This document shows positions 32,868 to 44,916 of a stretch of 64,000 nucleotides of DNA, piece after piece; position 1 is the stretch's first letter; each line of letters starts with the position of its first letter. Origin of the DNA: Pyrus communis (Eukaryota; Streptophyta; Magnoliopsida; Rosales; Rosaceae). The notes beneath the pieces are model-generated. The model made no database searches and had not been told where the DNA came from. It saw only the letters and a list, made by a program, of their open reading frames with translations. A program made the translations under genes and the position numbers. Where the stretch lies: contig NC_084815.1 in the NCBI RefSeq assembly GCF_963583255.1, positions 16,973,807 to 17,037,806 of the forward strand. The letters run 5' to 3'.

Positions 32868-35425
32868 ATGCCGGTAGAATTGGTGGAGCTCTGCGTACAA
32901 GCCGCCTCTGAAAGCAGAGACAGCGTCGAGAAATGGCGGAGGCAGCGACGGAGTCTCGAGCGCTTGCCTCCTCAGCTCGCCGACTCTCTCCTTCGCCGCC
33001 TCATCTCCCGCCGCCTCCTCTTCCCTTCCTTACTCGAGTAAGTTTCCCACCTTCTTTTCTGTTTGTTTCCCGAGAAACCCGTGCCCAAAATCTAACAAAA
33101 CTGCTGCAAAATTGCTTGATTTTAAAGAAATTCGATTACTTGATGATGTGAATTAAATGCGTTGTGGGGATTTGGTGTAGATTATTCAAAAACAGCGTGG
33201 AGGAGGTTGATCTGCGAGGTGAGAGCTCCGTTGACGCCGAATGGATTGCATACCTAGGGGCATTTCGGTACTTGCGATCTTTGAACGTTTCTGATTGCCG
33301 TAGACTGACTGCCTCTGCTCTTTGGCCTATTACTGGTACAATGCTATTTCTGTAAATTTTTCTAAATTGTTTTTACCGAAATTAAAAGAAAGATCGAATT
33401 TTTATCATGGGTTTTAATAAGTTCCTACAATTTTACTGGGTTTTTTAGGGATGGAGAGTTTGAGGGAGTTGGACTTTTCGAGATGCTCCAAGGTTACTGA
33501 TGCTGGGATTAGGCATCTTCTATCTATTAAAACTTTGGAAAAGTTGTGCATTTCTGAAACAGGTGTGTCGGCGAATGGGGTTATGCTTCTCGCTTTGCTG
33601 AGAAACTTGTCACTCCTGGACCTGGGTGGTTTGCCTGTTACTGATCAAGCACTGAGTTCTCTTCAGGTAATTCGGTTTTCGGATGCTTACGGACATGTTT
33701 TTTTTGTCATTGATTGATAGAAGTTCCTGGTATTGACAATTTATGTCTTTTTCTTAAACTGTATGCTTTTCTTAGGTTGTCACTGAAGTAAAGACATGAT
33801 TCGTTTTAGCTTGATCTTGAAATTTCTGTTGTATATTTCATGTGGTTTGATAGAATTTGGCCCCTGAGATCTTCGCAGCTGAACTTAATATGTTCAGCTT
33901 TCATGCACACTGTTTCGCCGTTTCACTCTGAACTTCTGTCTTGTAATATTTTTTCTCAGGTACTTACTAAACTGCAGTACCTTGATCTTTGGGGGAGTAA
34001 AATATCTGACAAAGGTGCTGCTCTTCTTCAAGCATTTCCCAAGTTGAGTTTCCTCAATCTGGCTTGGACCAGTGTGACGAAGTTACCAAATTTGTCATCC
34101 CTTGAATCTCTAAACATGAGTAATTGTACAATTAATTCTCTACTTCAGGTGTCATTCACCAGCTTCAATTGTACAATTAGAGCTCCTTTGGCTAAGCTTA
34201 TTGTTTCTGGAGCTACGTTTGGGGACGAGTTTGAAGCCTTCCATGATATTGAAAAAACTTTTTTGACCTTTTTGGATTTATCCAACTCCTCGCTTCAGAA
34301 ATTCTACTTCTTATCTCATCTAAATGCTCTGGAACACTTGGATCTCAGTTCAAGTACAATAGGGGATGATTGGCTTGAACTAATTGCACATATTGGAGTA
34401 AATTTGAAATATCTAAATCTTAGCCGCACCAGAGTCAGCTCTGCTGGAGTTGGAGTTGTCACTGGACATGTACCCAATCTTGAGTTCTTGTCAGTATCTC
34501 ATACATCGATTGATGATGTTGCCGTTTCATATATTAGCATGATGCCATCTGTGAAATTTATTGACTTGAGCAATACGAACATTAAAGGTATGGTATACAA
34601 ATGCTAGAGCCCTGGTTTTGTCCAGAACTATGCTCGAGAAAATCACTGCAGACGGTGAAGTGAACAATTTTCAGCTGCAGGAATTTGTGACATAATTATG
34701 TGTTTTTCTTTTCTCAGGTGTCATTCACCAGGTTGAACCTGAGTCAGCTCCAGTTCTCTCACTGTCAGCACTTCAAAGTCTCCGACACTTAGAAAAGTTG
34801 AATTTGAAGGATACGAAAGTTATGGATGCAGCTCTTGACCCTTTAAAGAGCTTCCATGAGTTAACCGATTTAACATTGAAAAGTGCATCTCTGACAGACA
34901 ACTCGCTTTACCACACATCGTCTATACCAAAGCTCACAAATCTTTGCGTTCATGATGGTGTTCTGACCAATTCCGGGCTCAATTCATATAAACCTCCATT
35001 GACCCTAAGAATGATGGACCTGAGTGGTTGTTGGCTCTTAACCGAGGATGCGATCTCATCCTTCTGTAAAGCTCATCCTCAGATTGAATTAAGGCATGAA
35101 CTTGTTCATATCTCTCCGTCAAAGCAGATTGTTTCTAATAGCCCATCGTCTTCACGATCAAATAGAAAGGCTTCACAGGCAAAGCAGAAGCAGAAGCAGG
35201 AAAATGTACCAGTGTTGCCAGGTTTTCTAGGTAAAATTTATATATAAGCATTTTCTTCTGCAGCAGCGTTTATACAAATCATCTTATTGAATTCCTAAAT
35301 CTTGTGAACCAGATCAAAGATTGAAGTATAGTAGAGAGGAGCTGCTCGCGCTGCAGTACTCATCATTATCCCTTGTGCCGCCTCCTGATCAGGGCGCTGT
35401 ATTACCTAACACAGAATCGGGTTAA
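32868..35425 (+). CDS. Leucine-rich repeat protein (RNI-like, plant intracellular type)
   Basis: Six exons: 32868-33037, 33181-33335, 33449-33666, 33960-34587, 34718-35230 and 35313-35425. GT-AG junctions and phases agree, giving 598 residues. The start at 32868 follows a GA-repeat leader. The N-terminus (MPVELVELCVQAA, then SLERLPPQLADSLLRRLI) is helical and reminiscent of a degenerate F-box region, although no F-box is clear. Then come about a dozen LRRs of the cysteine-containing/RNI kind, for example LRELDFSRCSKVTDAGIRHL, LQYLDLWGSKISDKGAALL, LKYLNLSRTRVSSAGVGVV and LEKLNLKDTKVMDAAL. The tail is basic and Gln/Lys-rich, ending LPNTESG. There is no signal peptide or membrane segment. The family function is unknown. 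It converges on the LACS gene, 838 bp between stop codons. In Arabidopsis I recall a similar LRR gene (At4g23840) beside LACS4 (At4g23850), so this may be an ancient neighbour pair. Confidence 0.9.
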
Positions 35426-36263
35426 GCTGGAGCTGTTCGCATGATTGCATCCAGATTTTACAACGCATTGCCCTAGTAGCTGTCTGCCATGGTAATCTTG
35501 TGCTTTGTAATCATAGTTGAGATCCTTTTCTTGTTTCTTTTCCAAGGATGTCTACAAGTCGCTGTAGAAAATTGGATTAGTGTCGAATCTGTATGATATT
35601 GCTTCGATGTGGATCTGGACATAAAATTTTCTTATAATCGGAAGCGACATGCCGTTTTGCGGTTGTCAAATTTCAATGGAACAGGCAACAGCATTGTCAT
35701 TCCTTTGTTTCTATAGTAGGATTATATGGATAGGTTTTCTTCAAGTCCAATTCTCATTTCAGTCCCCTTGATCATCATTTCATCGTAGGTCTTGTGTCGG
35801 GAAATATTTGTATCCTCTCATGCACACAGGTGAATACTCTTTAACCATTACTAAGTTATAGATCACATGCAAGTGGTGGATTGCTCTGGTGACCTTTTCG
35901 TTAACTCACTACATTGTAAATTCAAGCACCCCTCAAACCAGTGTAGATTATCACTTGTTCTAAAAAAAGTGGTGTTTTGAGAAAGTCAAACTAACCCTCA
36001 AACCAAAATCCAAGAGAAAAGACAACTAATTAAGTTACAAAACTCTCGTAGATGACACTTTACCGTAATGGCAAAAAGCAATTATGCATATGCATATGTA
36101 CAAGCAAAAATATAAAAACAGAAACTGAAAACCAGGTGTGTACAGATAAGCATATGTACAATCAAAAATATAAAAACAGAAACTGAAAAAGAACTTGTCG
36201 AATTGAACGACGTCTTTAGGGTTTCTGGTTCCGCATGTGTATATCATCTTTCAGGCATCGGGC
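35426..36263. other. Shared 3' intergenic region between convergent genes
   Basis: 838 bp holding the 3' untranslated regions of both the LRR gene (from the left) and the LACS gene (from the right). No open gene. Confidence 0.6.
36092..36187. repeat. 58-bp tandem duplication in the LACS 3' region
   Basis: The segment beginning GCATATGTACAAGC at 36092 recurs at 36150 with one early substitution, sharing AAAAATATAAAAACAGAAAC. Confidence 0.85.
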
Positions 36264-39200
36264 TTATTTTGCACTCTTGTACATGTTATCGATCAAATCC
36301 TAGGCATCAAAAGAATTGAGTCAGCGCTATCACCGGCACTAACATATAAGAAGTAATCCATCATAAATGAAACTCATACAAAATGATCGGGTGCAACTAG
36401 AAGTGTTGATTTCACTCTAGTGTTAACACTTCACACAGTGTGCAATGTAAAAACAAGAATTTAGAAATTTCATAGAGAAAATAACAGGATAAGAGCCACC
36501 TTGTAGTGTTTAAGCAACCGGGGTCTCTTTTTCTTGTATGTTGGAGTGATAAGGTCACGCTCCATGTCAAATGGTTCTGGGTCGAGGTGAACACCTTTTA
36601 TAACCTCAAAACCTTTCAACTGCCAAAGACAACACGAGCGTCACAAAGAGTTTCACATAATTCTTCGAAAACCAAAATTAACTCTGCGACCACCAATGAC
36701 TACAAATTTATGGTACTCAAATTAAGAAAGGCGAAACCTTTTTCTCTTTAGCAATCTTGTTGAGCTCTCCAAGTATGTGTTCTTTCACCTTTGCATTTCC
36801 ACAAAGAGAATTGAAGTCACCAGATATACCATTTTGTTGAGCCCAACTTTCAATTGCTTGCTTGTTTGGATTAACTACCGCAACCAGGAAGGACTCAAAG
36901 CTGTTCCCATAAACCCATATCTAAAATTGGCACAAAAAAAATTACGAACCATCAGACTAGTACAAATTCATATCAAGATGAGCATTTTCTACTAAAAAGT
37001 TGCATGAAAACACACACGCAGAAAGAAAATACCAGACGGATTAGCATAATTTTGAAATGCAATTACGAAAGCAGAAAGGCATACGGCGTCAATATCAGAA
37101 ACAAGTCCATAAATATTCTCCAAGTTTTCAGCTGCAACATACTCTCCTTGCGAAAGCTTGAAAATATTCTTCTTTCGGTCAATGATTTTCAAGCTTCCAT
37201 CTGGTTGCCACTCACCAACATCCCCTGATTCGAAGATAATTATGGGCAAAAGTTAATGTCTGGAGTGTGTGATATGTGAGCCATAACAGACAAACGAAAT
37301 ACACCAGCATGAACAAACCTGTATGGAACCAGCCATCGATGCAGACCTCTTTGGTGAGGTCCTCGCGTTTGTAGTACCCTGAAAACAAAGTGTTCCCCCT
37401 CACACATACTTCTCCACGCGGTGTGTCTGAAAGAGCATCGTATCCCATTTCGGGGACTGATTCTAGGAACACATCCACATTCGGAACTGGAGGTCCCACA
37501 GTGCCAAGCATTGAAAGTTCATTTGGCAGTGATACAAATGTCCCCGAACAAGTCTCTGTCAGACCTACGGTAGCATATATACAGAATACGTTATCAATGT
37601 ACCGAGATGAACCAATAAAGTTGATGATAAAATGAAAACTAGCATATATTATCCCTTGAGTATAGCTCCTGAAGATAGCTTACCATATCCTTGTAAAACA
37701 TGAGCGCACGCCACCACTCGTAAGAAAGCTTCTACATGAGTAGAAAGAGGAGCAGCTCCAGACAGTATAAGCCGCACCCTACCGCCCAATGCTTGCTTTA
37801 CCTGAAGTTGTCGGAACAGAAATTAGGCTCAATCTAGGAAGGATAATAGGGTTACAATTGTTGTTCATAGAATATAGAGCATGTTCAAGTAGAAAGGAAA
37901 AAGAAATCCACTACCTTACTAAACACAACTTTGTCAGCAATGGGAGACGCCTGTGCATGGCCATGGCCCTTTTGCATGTTATGATACTTGCTGCAGCACC
38001 AGATGAAACATATCAGGTTGAAATAACAACTATCCTAATATCTACTTCCACTAAGAGCACGAATATCTATATCTACTTCAAGCCTTAATATCAAGTAGGT
38101 CTAAATTCACCAAATTTGCAGTGAATCCACACAGGTGTACATGCACATCAAACAAATAGACAGGATATTTCAGGAAAAAAAAATAGCAATCCACATGTAG
38201 ATACAATGTATCTTGTTTAGGAAGTAAGAAGAAGGGTACAACAAATAGGATAAAGCACAAGTTCAAGCTCCTTTTCAGAACAGGCATGTAGAAAAATTTG
38301 ATAAGATATAGCGTTTTACTAATCATCAACGCAAAGAATGGCACGTACTATGAATATGCAAGATTGAACATGGTCTTTTTCACAAAGCCGCCTGACGAAA
38401 TCCTCTGTGTCAAGCCTGGAATGTGCATAGAAATTATATAGGATATCAGTTGAAGTTATTACGCAATTTTTATATAATTGCATCAACGAGTAAGAAGCCT
38501 CAGTTCCATGGCTAAAATCATGCACCGACAAAGTGATCCCTCCACTGAGATGAATGGTTTCTTTCATTACTTTCCACTCGAGCGAAAGATCCAGAAAATC
38601 AAATTCATTGGCAAATTAATCCGGGAGGTAAATGTACTTGTATTACCACTATTCCCAAAAGCTTATGATGTTAGGATTGGTCTAATGGTTACTTTAATAA
38701 CAACAGACCCCTCACATGTGAGCCTCTCCCCACGATTGGAGCCCAACATGTTACATTTCAACCTAAGGTCTCTTGTTCAGGTACCATGTTAGTTCATCAC
38801 TGTTCCCAAAGGCTTAAGATGTTGGAATGTGAGTCAACAAGTACTTATGGTTGAACAGTACCTGCATAGATTCTGTCTAATACACGAGGAACCGCACAGA
38901 AGATAGTCGGTTTTAGCTCCCCAATGTCTTCAGTTAACAATTTGACATCCTGAAGAATGAGAAATAACATATAAGTCAAAATCACACTTAAAATTTATTA
39001 TTAGAAACGAACAATAAGTAATTGTACTCACCCCACACCAGAACCCTATTTGGGCGCCAGTCCAGATAAATAACTCCTCAATCACCCGATCGAAGTTATG
39101 TGCAAGAGGAAGAAATGAAAGATATACATCCTTCTCACTCAACTTTAAAAATGAAAAAGAAAACAAAAAATATAATGCAAAAGTCAGTATTCTAAAACAC

Positions 39201-42054
39201 AAGTAACCAGTTCTTGTTCGCACAAAATGATGTATGTCGTTTGAAATGAAGAGGAACTCACCTGTTCATTTACACTCTCTAGCAAACGTTTCACCCCAGC
39301 CAGAAGAGTAATGATGCTTTCATTGGATACCAATACTCCCTTGGGGTCACCAGTTGTTCCACTAGTATACATTATAGTGCAGATATCACTTTTCTTTTTT
39401 ACCGGAAGGTCAAAATCTTTATTCTCTCCCTGCAGGAACATATTTAAAACTTAAACCAGAAAAATGTACAGTATTGATAATTTGGAAATAAATAATTAAC
39501 CAAACTGTGCATGAAATATGACAGCCGGAATCCCTTCCCTTAATACATTACACATTTCCTCTAAATTATCACACAGATTCGGTAATTACACACAGATAGA
39601 GAAGAATCATTTTCCGTAAGAAATTTCCTCACTATTTTCCCCATAATAGTTATGTAGAGGCCTTTGTCCTTCTTTTGTTTTCAGAAAACTTTCTTTGGGT
39701 CACAAATATAATTTATTACATCAGAAGAGATTGGGAGAACAAAAATAGAACCCACCAGTTGCAGAAATTCACTCCATGAATATAATGCCACTCCATACTG
39801 CTCAAGTGTTTCCTTTTGTTCAGGTGTAACATTGCCAAAGCTCACAAGTGCTGCATTTAAAATAAAGATAAAGAAGTTATTTTAATAGCAACAGATACAT
39901 ACACAAAGAATCTCGGAAAAAATATGAGAAATATGCGACTTACTCTTCAGATATTTTGCCGCACTAGGAAATGTTTTCAACAGCTGAAAGGACAGTAAAA
40001 GAAGAGAACATGAATGAGCACTAGCAGATTCAAAATGTCATTACTCTCAAATTGTCACCAACTAGCATTTTTACGTAGTTACTGTCAATATTGAACCTAT
40101 ATTTTCAGTATAATCTGACAAAAGTATCCTCTGCTCTGATGTACCTGTACCACATTAAAGCTTTACTAAGCAATAAAATTGTAGATATAGAATCATGTAC
40201 CTCGGGTATCTTCTTTTCTTCAGAAAAAGCAATTGAAACTTCAGCATGGCATATGATAAATTCCACAGCACCAGCACCTAAACCATATATCAGAGATTAG
40301 GGGGAAAAAATATTAGAAAAACTATTGGAAAATCACGAAATGCGAGTTAAGGTACACCTCAACTATATCAACCAAGCCCTTCAACCCAACTGACTGGGGC
40401 GGACTACATGATAAAGAAGAGATATGCCTACCTAGGGTGTCATATAAAGGCACGCAATAGAGTCCATGAGCATTGCAAGCCTGCAGAAATGTTTTATTAT
40501 TAACTATAGTTTCCCAGAGCAAAGGATACTTATGTAAATATAACCAAATATGAATGAACTACGTTTCATACAGCGTGCAAGCCTAAGTAGAGATACCAGA
40601 CATATAAGAAAAATTTCTCGATGTAAACTCCTCACGTCAGAATTCAAGGATACCACAATGCACAGGAAAAGACTTCTTTTCTTGTTTCTTTTAACGGACC
40701 ATATCAGTAGAAAATGGGAAGTAACAAAACAAAATATGCTTGAAAACCCGACCAACTTTATCAAGTAAGCATTTTTCCAAACAGGTAAGAGGAAAAACAA
40801 ATGGAAGAAGTTACAGAAGAAAATGAAAATGGACAAAGACAGCATACTTCCATGCTCATAATCCATTCTGGGCAGTTGACACCATATATACCACACTTGT
40901 CTCCCTGCAATCACAAGTAAATACGCTGAATCATAATATGCACGTAAATTGCACAGGAGAAGACTTGGCGGAGCAGTGAACGAAAAATAAATTATCGAAT
41001 GAGAACAGACAATGACATACTTCGCCCACACCACAACTGCGAATGGCATTTCCAACTTTGACTACCACATCATAAACTTCCTTATATGTTAGCCACACAT
41101 ATTTACCAGCCTGCAAAGAAGCAAAACTTTACATATTAGCAACAAACCAAAATAATTAGGTAGAAAGAACGCTATCACGGCAGATAGACAGAGATGACCT
41201 ACAAATACGATATTATACCTTCCCATTCACAATCTCCCGACGACCGAGCATTGGATTTCCGGGATTTTTCTCCACTGACATGCTGCAACACAAGCAAGAC
41301 CATTTACAAACAAGAAAAATTCATACTTAAATGTCATCGATTTTGTGGACAGATCAAATTGTTATGCTGTTCTATAGTAAAACCGAACCAACTGAATTTT
41401 CAATCAAGCTACCCGACTTACATCAAAACTCGTCAGCAATACTTTTGCATTTCGTTATCGAAAACCAAAACAATTTTCACCGTGAAAATTTTTACTGCAT
41501 CACTTTAGCATGGTAAAAAAACTGAATTTATTGCGTTCAAATTGTGAAAGCTGCCACCTTTTTTTTTTTAGTCAAGGCCACAAACTTCACAACCGAAATT
41601 CTCAGGAAAAAAAACACTGAAAAATCCGTACCACGCTCGATCACTGAGAAATAAAAAAATCAAGTAGAAACAAAATCCTTTCGAAAAATCAAATTCCAAA
41701 TCGCCCAAGTTCAGAGTTCGATATATACGAAGCATTCAGCTCAACAGGTTTTTTAAACTTTAATTTATAAAAAAAAAAAATTGCATCAAACAACAAACTG
41801 CCAAGCAAAGAATATAACTTCTGTTAATTTTCTTTCGTTTTCTTGCGCTTTCTCGGCAACCAAACATAACTACTAGATTAAAAACAAAAATAGTACCGGA
41901 AAACATCCCAGCAACTGTCCATTCCTGGAATCGCAGGAGGAAAGCCATCCTTAGCGAAAAGGCTCCGGTACACAGGTCCCTGCGACGGCCTCCCGTCCTT
42001 GGCCTCCTTGGCCTTCTCCACTTCTATCAGGTACTTGTACTTGGTCGCCGCCAT
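36264..42054 (-). CDS. LACS4: Long-chain acyl-CoA synthetase, LACS4-like
   Basis: Activates long-chain fatty acids: fatty acid + ATP + CoA gives acyl-CoA + AMP + PPi. Such enzymes feed lipid and wax synthesis, usually at the endoplasmic reticulum. Nineteen exons, 5' to 3' on minus: 42054-41897, 41282-41219, 41110-41021, 40904-40848, 40480-40432, 40277-40201, 39983-39944, 39850-39756, 39429-39262, 39142-39032, 38949-38862, 38415-38349, 37990-37915, 37801-37684, 37564-37319, 37224-37085, 36920-36738, 36619-36500, 36299-36264. Every junction is GT-AG and phases close to give 660 residues, near the ~665 of this family. The N-terminus, with [19 protein letters not shown] and [12 protein letters not shown], is closest to LACS4 as I remember it. 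Motifs are [12 protein letters not shown] (231-242, ATP/AMP binding), YGLTETCSG (419-427), and [15 protein letters not shown] then [16 protein letters not shown] (about 498-530, LACS signature). The C-terminus ends MYKSAK with no peroxisomal signal, which argues against LACS6/7. No lesion seen. Confidence 0.95.
38640..38825. repeat. Small repeat in LACS intron 11
   Basis: TTCCCAAAAGCTTATGATGTT near 38650 recurs as TTCCCAAAGGCTTAAGATGTT near 38802, enclosing about 150 bp that includes GATTGGTCTAATGG and CCCACGATTGGAGCCC. This may be a small insertion between imperfect direct repeats or an internal duplication. Confidence 0.35.
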
Positions 42055-42578
42055 TTCTCAAATCTCAACTGGATCGCACGGAGCTTCCTCTCTTTCTGCG
42101 AATATGAGAAAATCGAGAGAATGTAGAAAATGGAAGGGAAGTTTGTAATATTTGTATGGGAAAAATAATAGTCAATGAATTTAGGTGACAGTGGTGGGTA
42201 GTTCAGTAAATTCGGTCACGGTTTTCAGAGGCTACCGCTCGCAGGCTCGCAGCCGGTGTTTTGACTTGCAGACGAAGACGAGTTCACTGAGTCACTGAGT
42301 CAGAACGCAGAGTCGCAGGGAGGACCAAAAGGCAGAGGCTTTGGGATTTTCGCTTTGGTTTTTTGAGGTGGTGGTTTGCGGCTGAGTCTTTGTGCGCCGT
42401 GTGTATGCAGAGTTGAATCAGTTGATTGTGTGTTATACCACTGGTTTTGGGGGGATTTTGATCTTGATTTGTATTTGGCCGTCCGATCATTCTGTTTTCA
42501 ATAGAAAATCAAATAAATGTATAAGAAAGCTAGTTACTAAAGACACACATTATTCTCAGTCAACCCAACAGCCAACAG
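42055..42578. other. LACS promoter region
   Basis: Upstream region of the LACS gene (which reads leftward). No TATA box is clear. 42284-42300 has a small GAGTCACT direct repeat. No other gene. Confidence 0.5.
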
Positions 42579-42746
42579 TGCTAGAGTCCAAGTCATCAAT
42601 TGCTTAGTCTTTAAGTTTTCTATTGTAACTAATTCATAGATTAAGCTTAATTAGTTACATTAGTTGTTAACTAAATATTATTAGCTGCTGTGTATAAATA
42701 CACCTAATGTAACCCAGTTTCATTTAATGAAAATACATTTCTAATA
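42579..42746 (+). mobile_element. Short Copia 5' LTR
   Basis: A segment of ~165 bp begins TGCTAGAGTCC, contains TGTATAAATACACC (TATA box) near 42692, and is followed by TGGTATCA at 42747-42754, the primer-binding site matching initiator tRNA-Met. The exact LTR end is uncertain (between CATTT and CTAAT). Confidence 0.65.
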
Positions 42747-42906
42747 TGGTATCATCCCTTTTTCGCTTCACCGCTTTTCCTTTGATCATCTTCTTCTTCG
42801 TCGCTCCCTGCGATCTCTGATTTCTTCGATCTTTGATCCTCTCTCTTCATTTTCTTGCGGATATTGATCGATACCTTCTTCTTTTCTCCTATCTGATTTG
42901 ATTCCG

Positions 42907-43824
42907 ATGCCTTCGTCGAGTTCATCTCCAATGAATCCTGATGTTCTTGCCCCAAATTCGTCCCCGATGAACCCTAATTTCCCTACGGTTCCGCCTTCTC
43001 CCTCTATTTCTTCGATTTCGATTCAAAATATCAATTGTATGGTTCCTACCAAGCTTAAACGGGACAATTATCTTGTTTGGAAGGCGTTGTTTGCTCCAAT
43101 TTTTCGTCGCTACAAGCTTACCGGGATTGTTGATGGCTCTGAGATTTGTCCTTCCCCCTTCTTGCTTGATGATTCTGGCAAGATCACTGGTACTCCAAAT
43201 CCAGATTTCGATCTCTGGTATGAAAAGGATCAAAATATCCTTATCTGGCTCAATTATACTCTTTCGGAAGATCTCATTCCGTTCACCGTTGGTGTTACTT
43301 CTTCTCGCGAGCTATGGTTGAATCTTGAGCAACGATTTGGCGGCGTTTCTGCTGCTCATATTCACCAGCTTCGCTCTTGTCTGCATACTGTTCAGAAAGG
43401 GGATCTTATGATTTCTAAATACATTCAGCTAATTAAATCCATCTATGATGCACTCATGGCTGCCGGTGCTCCGATCTCTGAAAGTGATTTGATTGCAGTC
43501 ACTCTTAATGGCCTTTCTGATGACTATGAGTCATTTGTTGACTCCATTATGCTTCGCATCTCTTCTACCTCCTTGGATGAACTACATGGCCTACTGATTA
43601 ACAAAGAATTGTTCATGCAGCGCAAGAAGAAACCTGTTGCTTCATCTGTTTCTGAACCCTTTCAAGCCTATGCGGCTCAGTCTCCACAGTCTCAACCGCC
43701 TCTTTTTCCCACACCACAGGGCTATACTGTATCGAGACATTTCAATCGTGGTAAAGGCTCTTATCGAGGCAATAATTCTCGTGGCACCAATACCTATCAA
43801 AAGTATATACCCTTGATGTTTTGA
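42907..43824 (+). CDS. Copia gag polyprotein, truncated 3'
   Basis: Starts at ATG 42907, 150 bp after the primer-binding site. A Ser/Pro-rich leader is followed by the conserved Copia gag block: KLKRDNYLVWKALFAPIFR, DLWYEKDQNILIWLNYTLSE, ELWLNLEQRFGG, AHIHQLRSCLHTVQKGDL and then LNGLSDDYESFVDSI. It ends in a basic Arg/Gly stretch (HFNRGKGSYRGNNSRG) where a CCHC zinc knuckle would normally follow. Instead, at about 43801, the sequence joins an antisense gypsy-type element, and the frame stops at 43822-43824 after foreign residues. Protease, integrase and reverse transcriptase are missing. The gag frame is otherwise open over about 300 codons, so the insertion or truncation looks fairly recent. 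Confidence 0.85.
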   Translation: MPSSSSSPMNPDVLAPNSSPMNPNFPTVPPSPSISSISIQNINCMVPTKLKRDNYLVWKALFAPIFRRYKLTGIVDGSEICPSPFLLDDSGKITGTPNPDFDLWYEKDQNILIWLNYTLSEDLIPFTVGVTSSRELWLNLEQRFGGVSAAHIHQLRSCLHTVQKGDLMISKYIQLIKSIYDALMAAGAPISESDLIAVTLNGLSDDYESFVDSIMLRISSTSLDELHGLLINKELFMQRKKKPVASSVSEPFQAYAAQSPQSQPPLFPTPQGYTVSRHFNRGKGSYRGNNSRGTNTYQKYIPLMF

Positions 43825-44916
43825 CAGTTGTTTCAACAATGGCCAAGTGCGTTTTGACATCTTTGGAACTAGCATAAGCCAGTGCCTTGCATACATAAGG
43901 GTTGTCGATCACTATCTCGGCTGCATCTATGATGACATATTGGGACTCGTCACCCTCAGCTGATGCATATCTTACCGTTGGGTTCTTATAGATTGTCTCA
44001 CAAGTTGGAGTTTTCGAGATCTTTTCTTCTTTGAGTAGATAATCACATTGCTTAACGTGTTGAGCCAACTCATACATACCTCGAAAGTTTGCCCCAAAGA
44101 ATTTCTTCTTGTATTCTACATCTAGGCCATTATGGGCAAGCCTAACAAATTCCACCTCGGGAATAAGTACTCGGCACCAGGAATTCCATTTGTGACTCAT
44201 CAGATGAGTAGGCCATCCTAGCTAAAAAGGAGATTGACACTTCCATTCCTGGTTGGCAAAATTGCTTCTGTCCTTTGGCCGAATTCGATCAAACTAGTGC
44301 TTGATTCATCGTATGTTTTCTCGAGATCGATTATCCTAGGCCAAGTGAGTTCTATCTCGACCGATATCGGCGACAACCTTTCTTCTCCCAAAGAAACATT
44401 CTTGATAAAACACTGCCTAGATTGATTGACTGGCTCGTTCTCATAAGCTTTGTTAACTAGAATTTCAAGCAACTTGTTATTCAAAGCATTGTTATCATGT
44501 ACTACTTCAAGTACGTTTTTCATCTTCAGCTAAACATTTGCTCAAATTGCCAAGATTGTTCTTCCAATCATCGTCGGAGAAAAGATTTAGATGGTGGACC
44601 AGATGTCTCGTCGTCGTCTGAATCCTCTACCAAACCTTCAATAAAACCATCTTTTGCAATCTTGGTTATCTGGGTGAAAACCATGGCATCATGATTTTGA
44701 CTACCAAGATTAATTTCCTTATGTCGGCGTGGGGTGCTTATGGCTTCAGGTGTCATAGCACCAGGAGGATCCTGCACCTGTGACAAGTTGCTTTGTATTG
44801 AACTTTAAGCTATAAGTGCTAAACTGGTGGTCGACTTACCCATACTTGTTTTCTTTTTTATTGACTGTGTTTTAGTGGTGATGAACTTCGTAGCTTTAGC
44901 ACTGGGTGTGCCAAAA
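43805..44916 (-). pseudogene. Gypsy-type element (family G2) copy A: primer-binding region and gag remnant
   Basis: Reads leftward from the LTR at 44917. The complement of CACTGGGTGTGCCAAAA (44901-44916) gives TTTTGGCACACCCAGTG, equivalent to TTTTGGCACGCCCAGTGGGA in copy B. The gag pieces on minus are IAKDGFIEGLVEDSDDDETS (44568-44786), NVLEVVHDNNALNNKLLEIL then IIDLEKTYDESS (44218-44523), and EFVRLAHNGLDVEYKKKFFG then FRGMYELAQHVKQCDYLLK (43742-44200). The last resembles the C-terminal part of a Ty3/gypsy-type gag. The pieces are separated by stops and frame changes. The element ends abruptly at the Copia junction near 43801-43812, with no pol domain. Confidence 0.7.

Noticed and set aside
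34141..34160. Possible extra intron in LRR exon 4 at CAGGTGTCATTC
   Set aside because: The frame stays open and continues with LRR-compatible sequence; splicing here is not needed. The same GTGTCATTCACCAG string opens exon 5, so an old exon-edge duplication is possible.
40504..41055. 183-codon minus-strand frame
   Set aside because: It spans LACS exon 4, its introns and part of exon 3; spliced exons account for the coding part.
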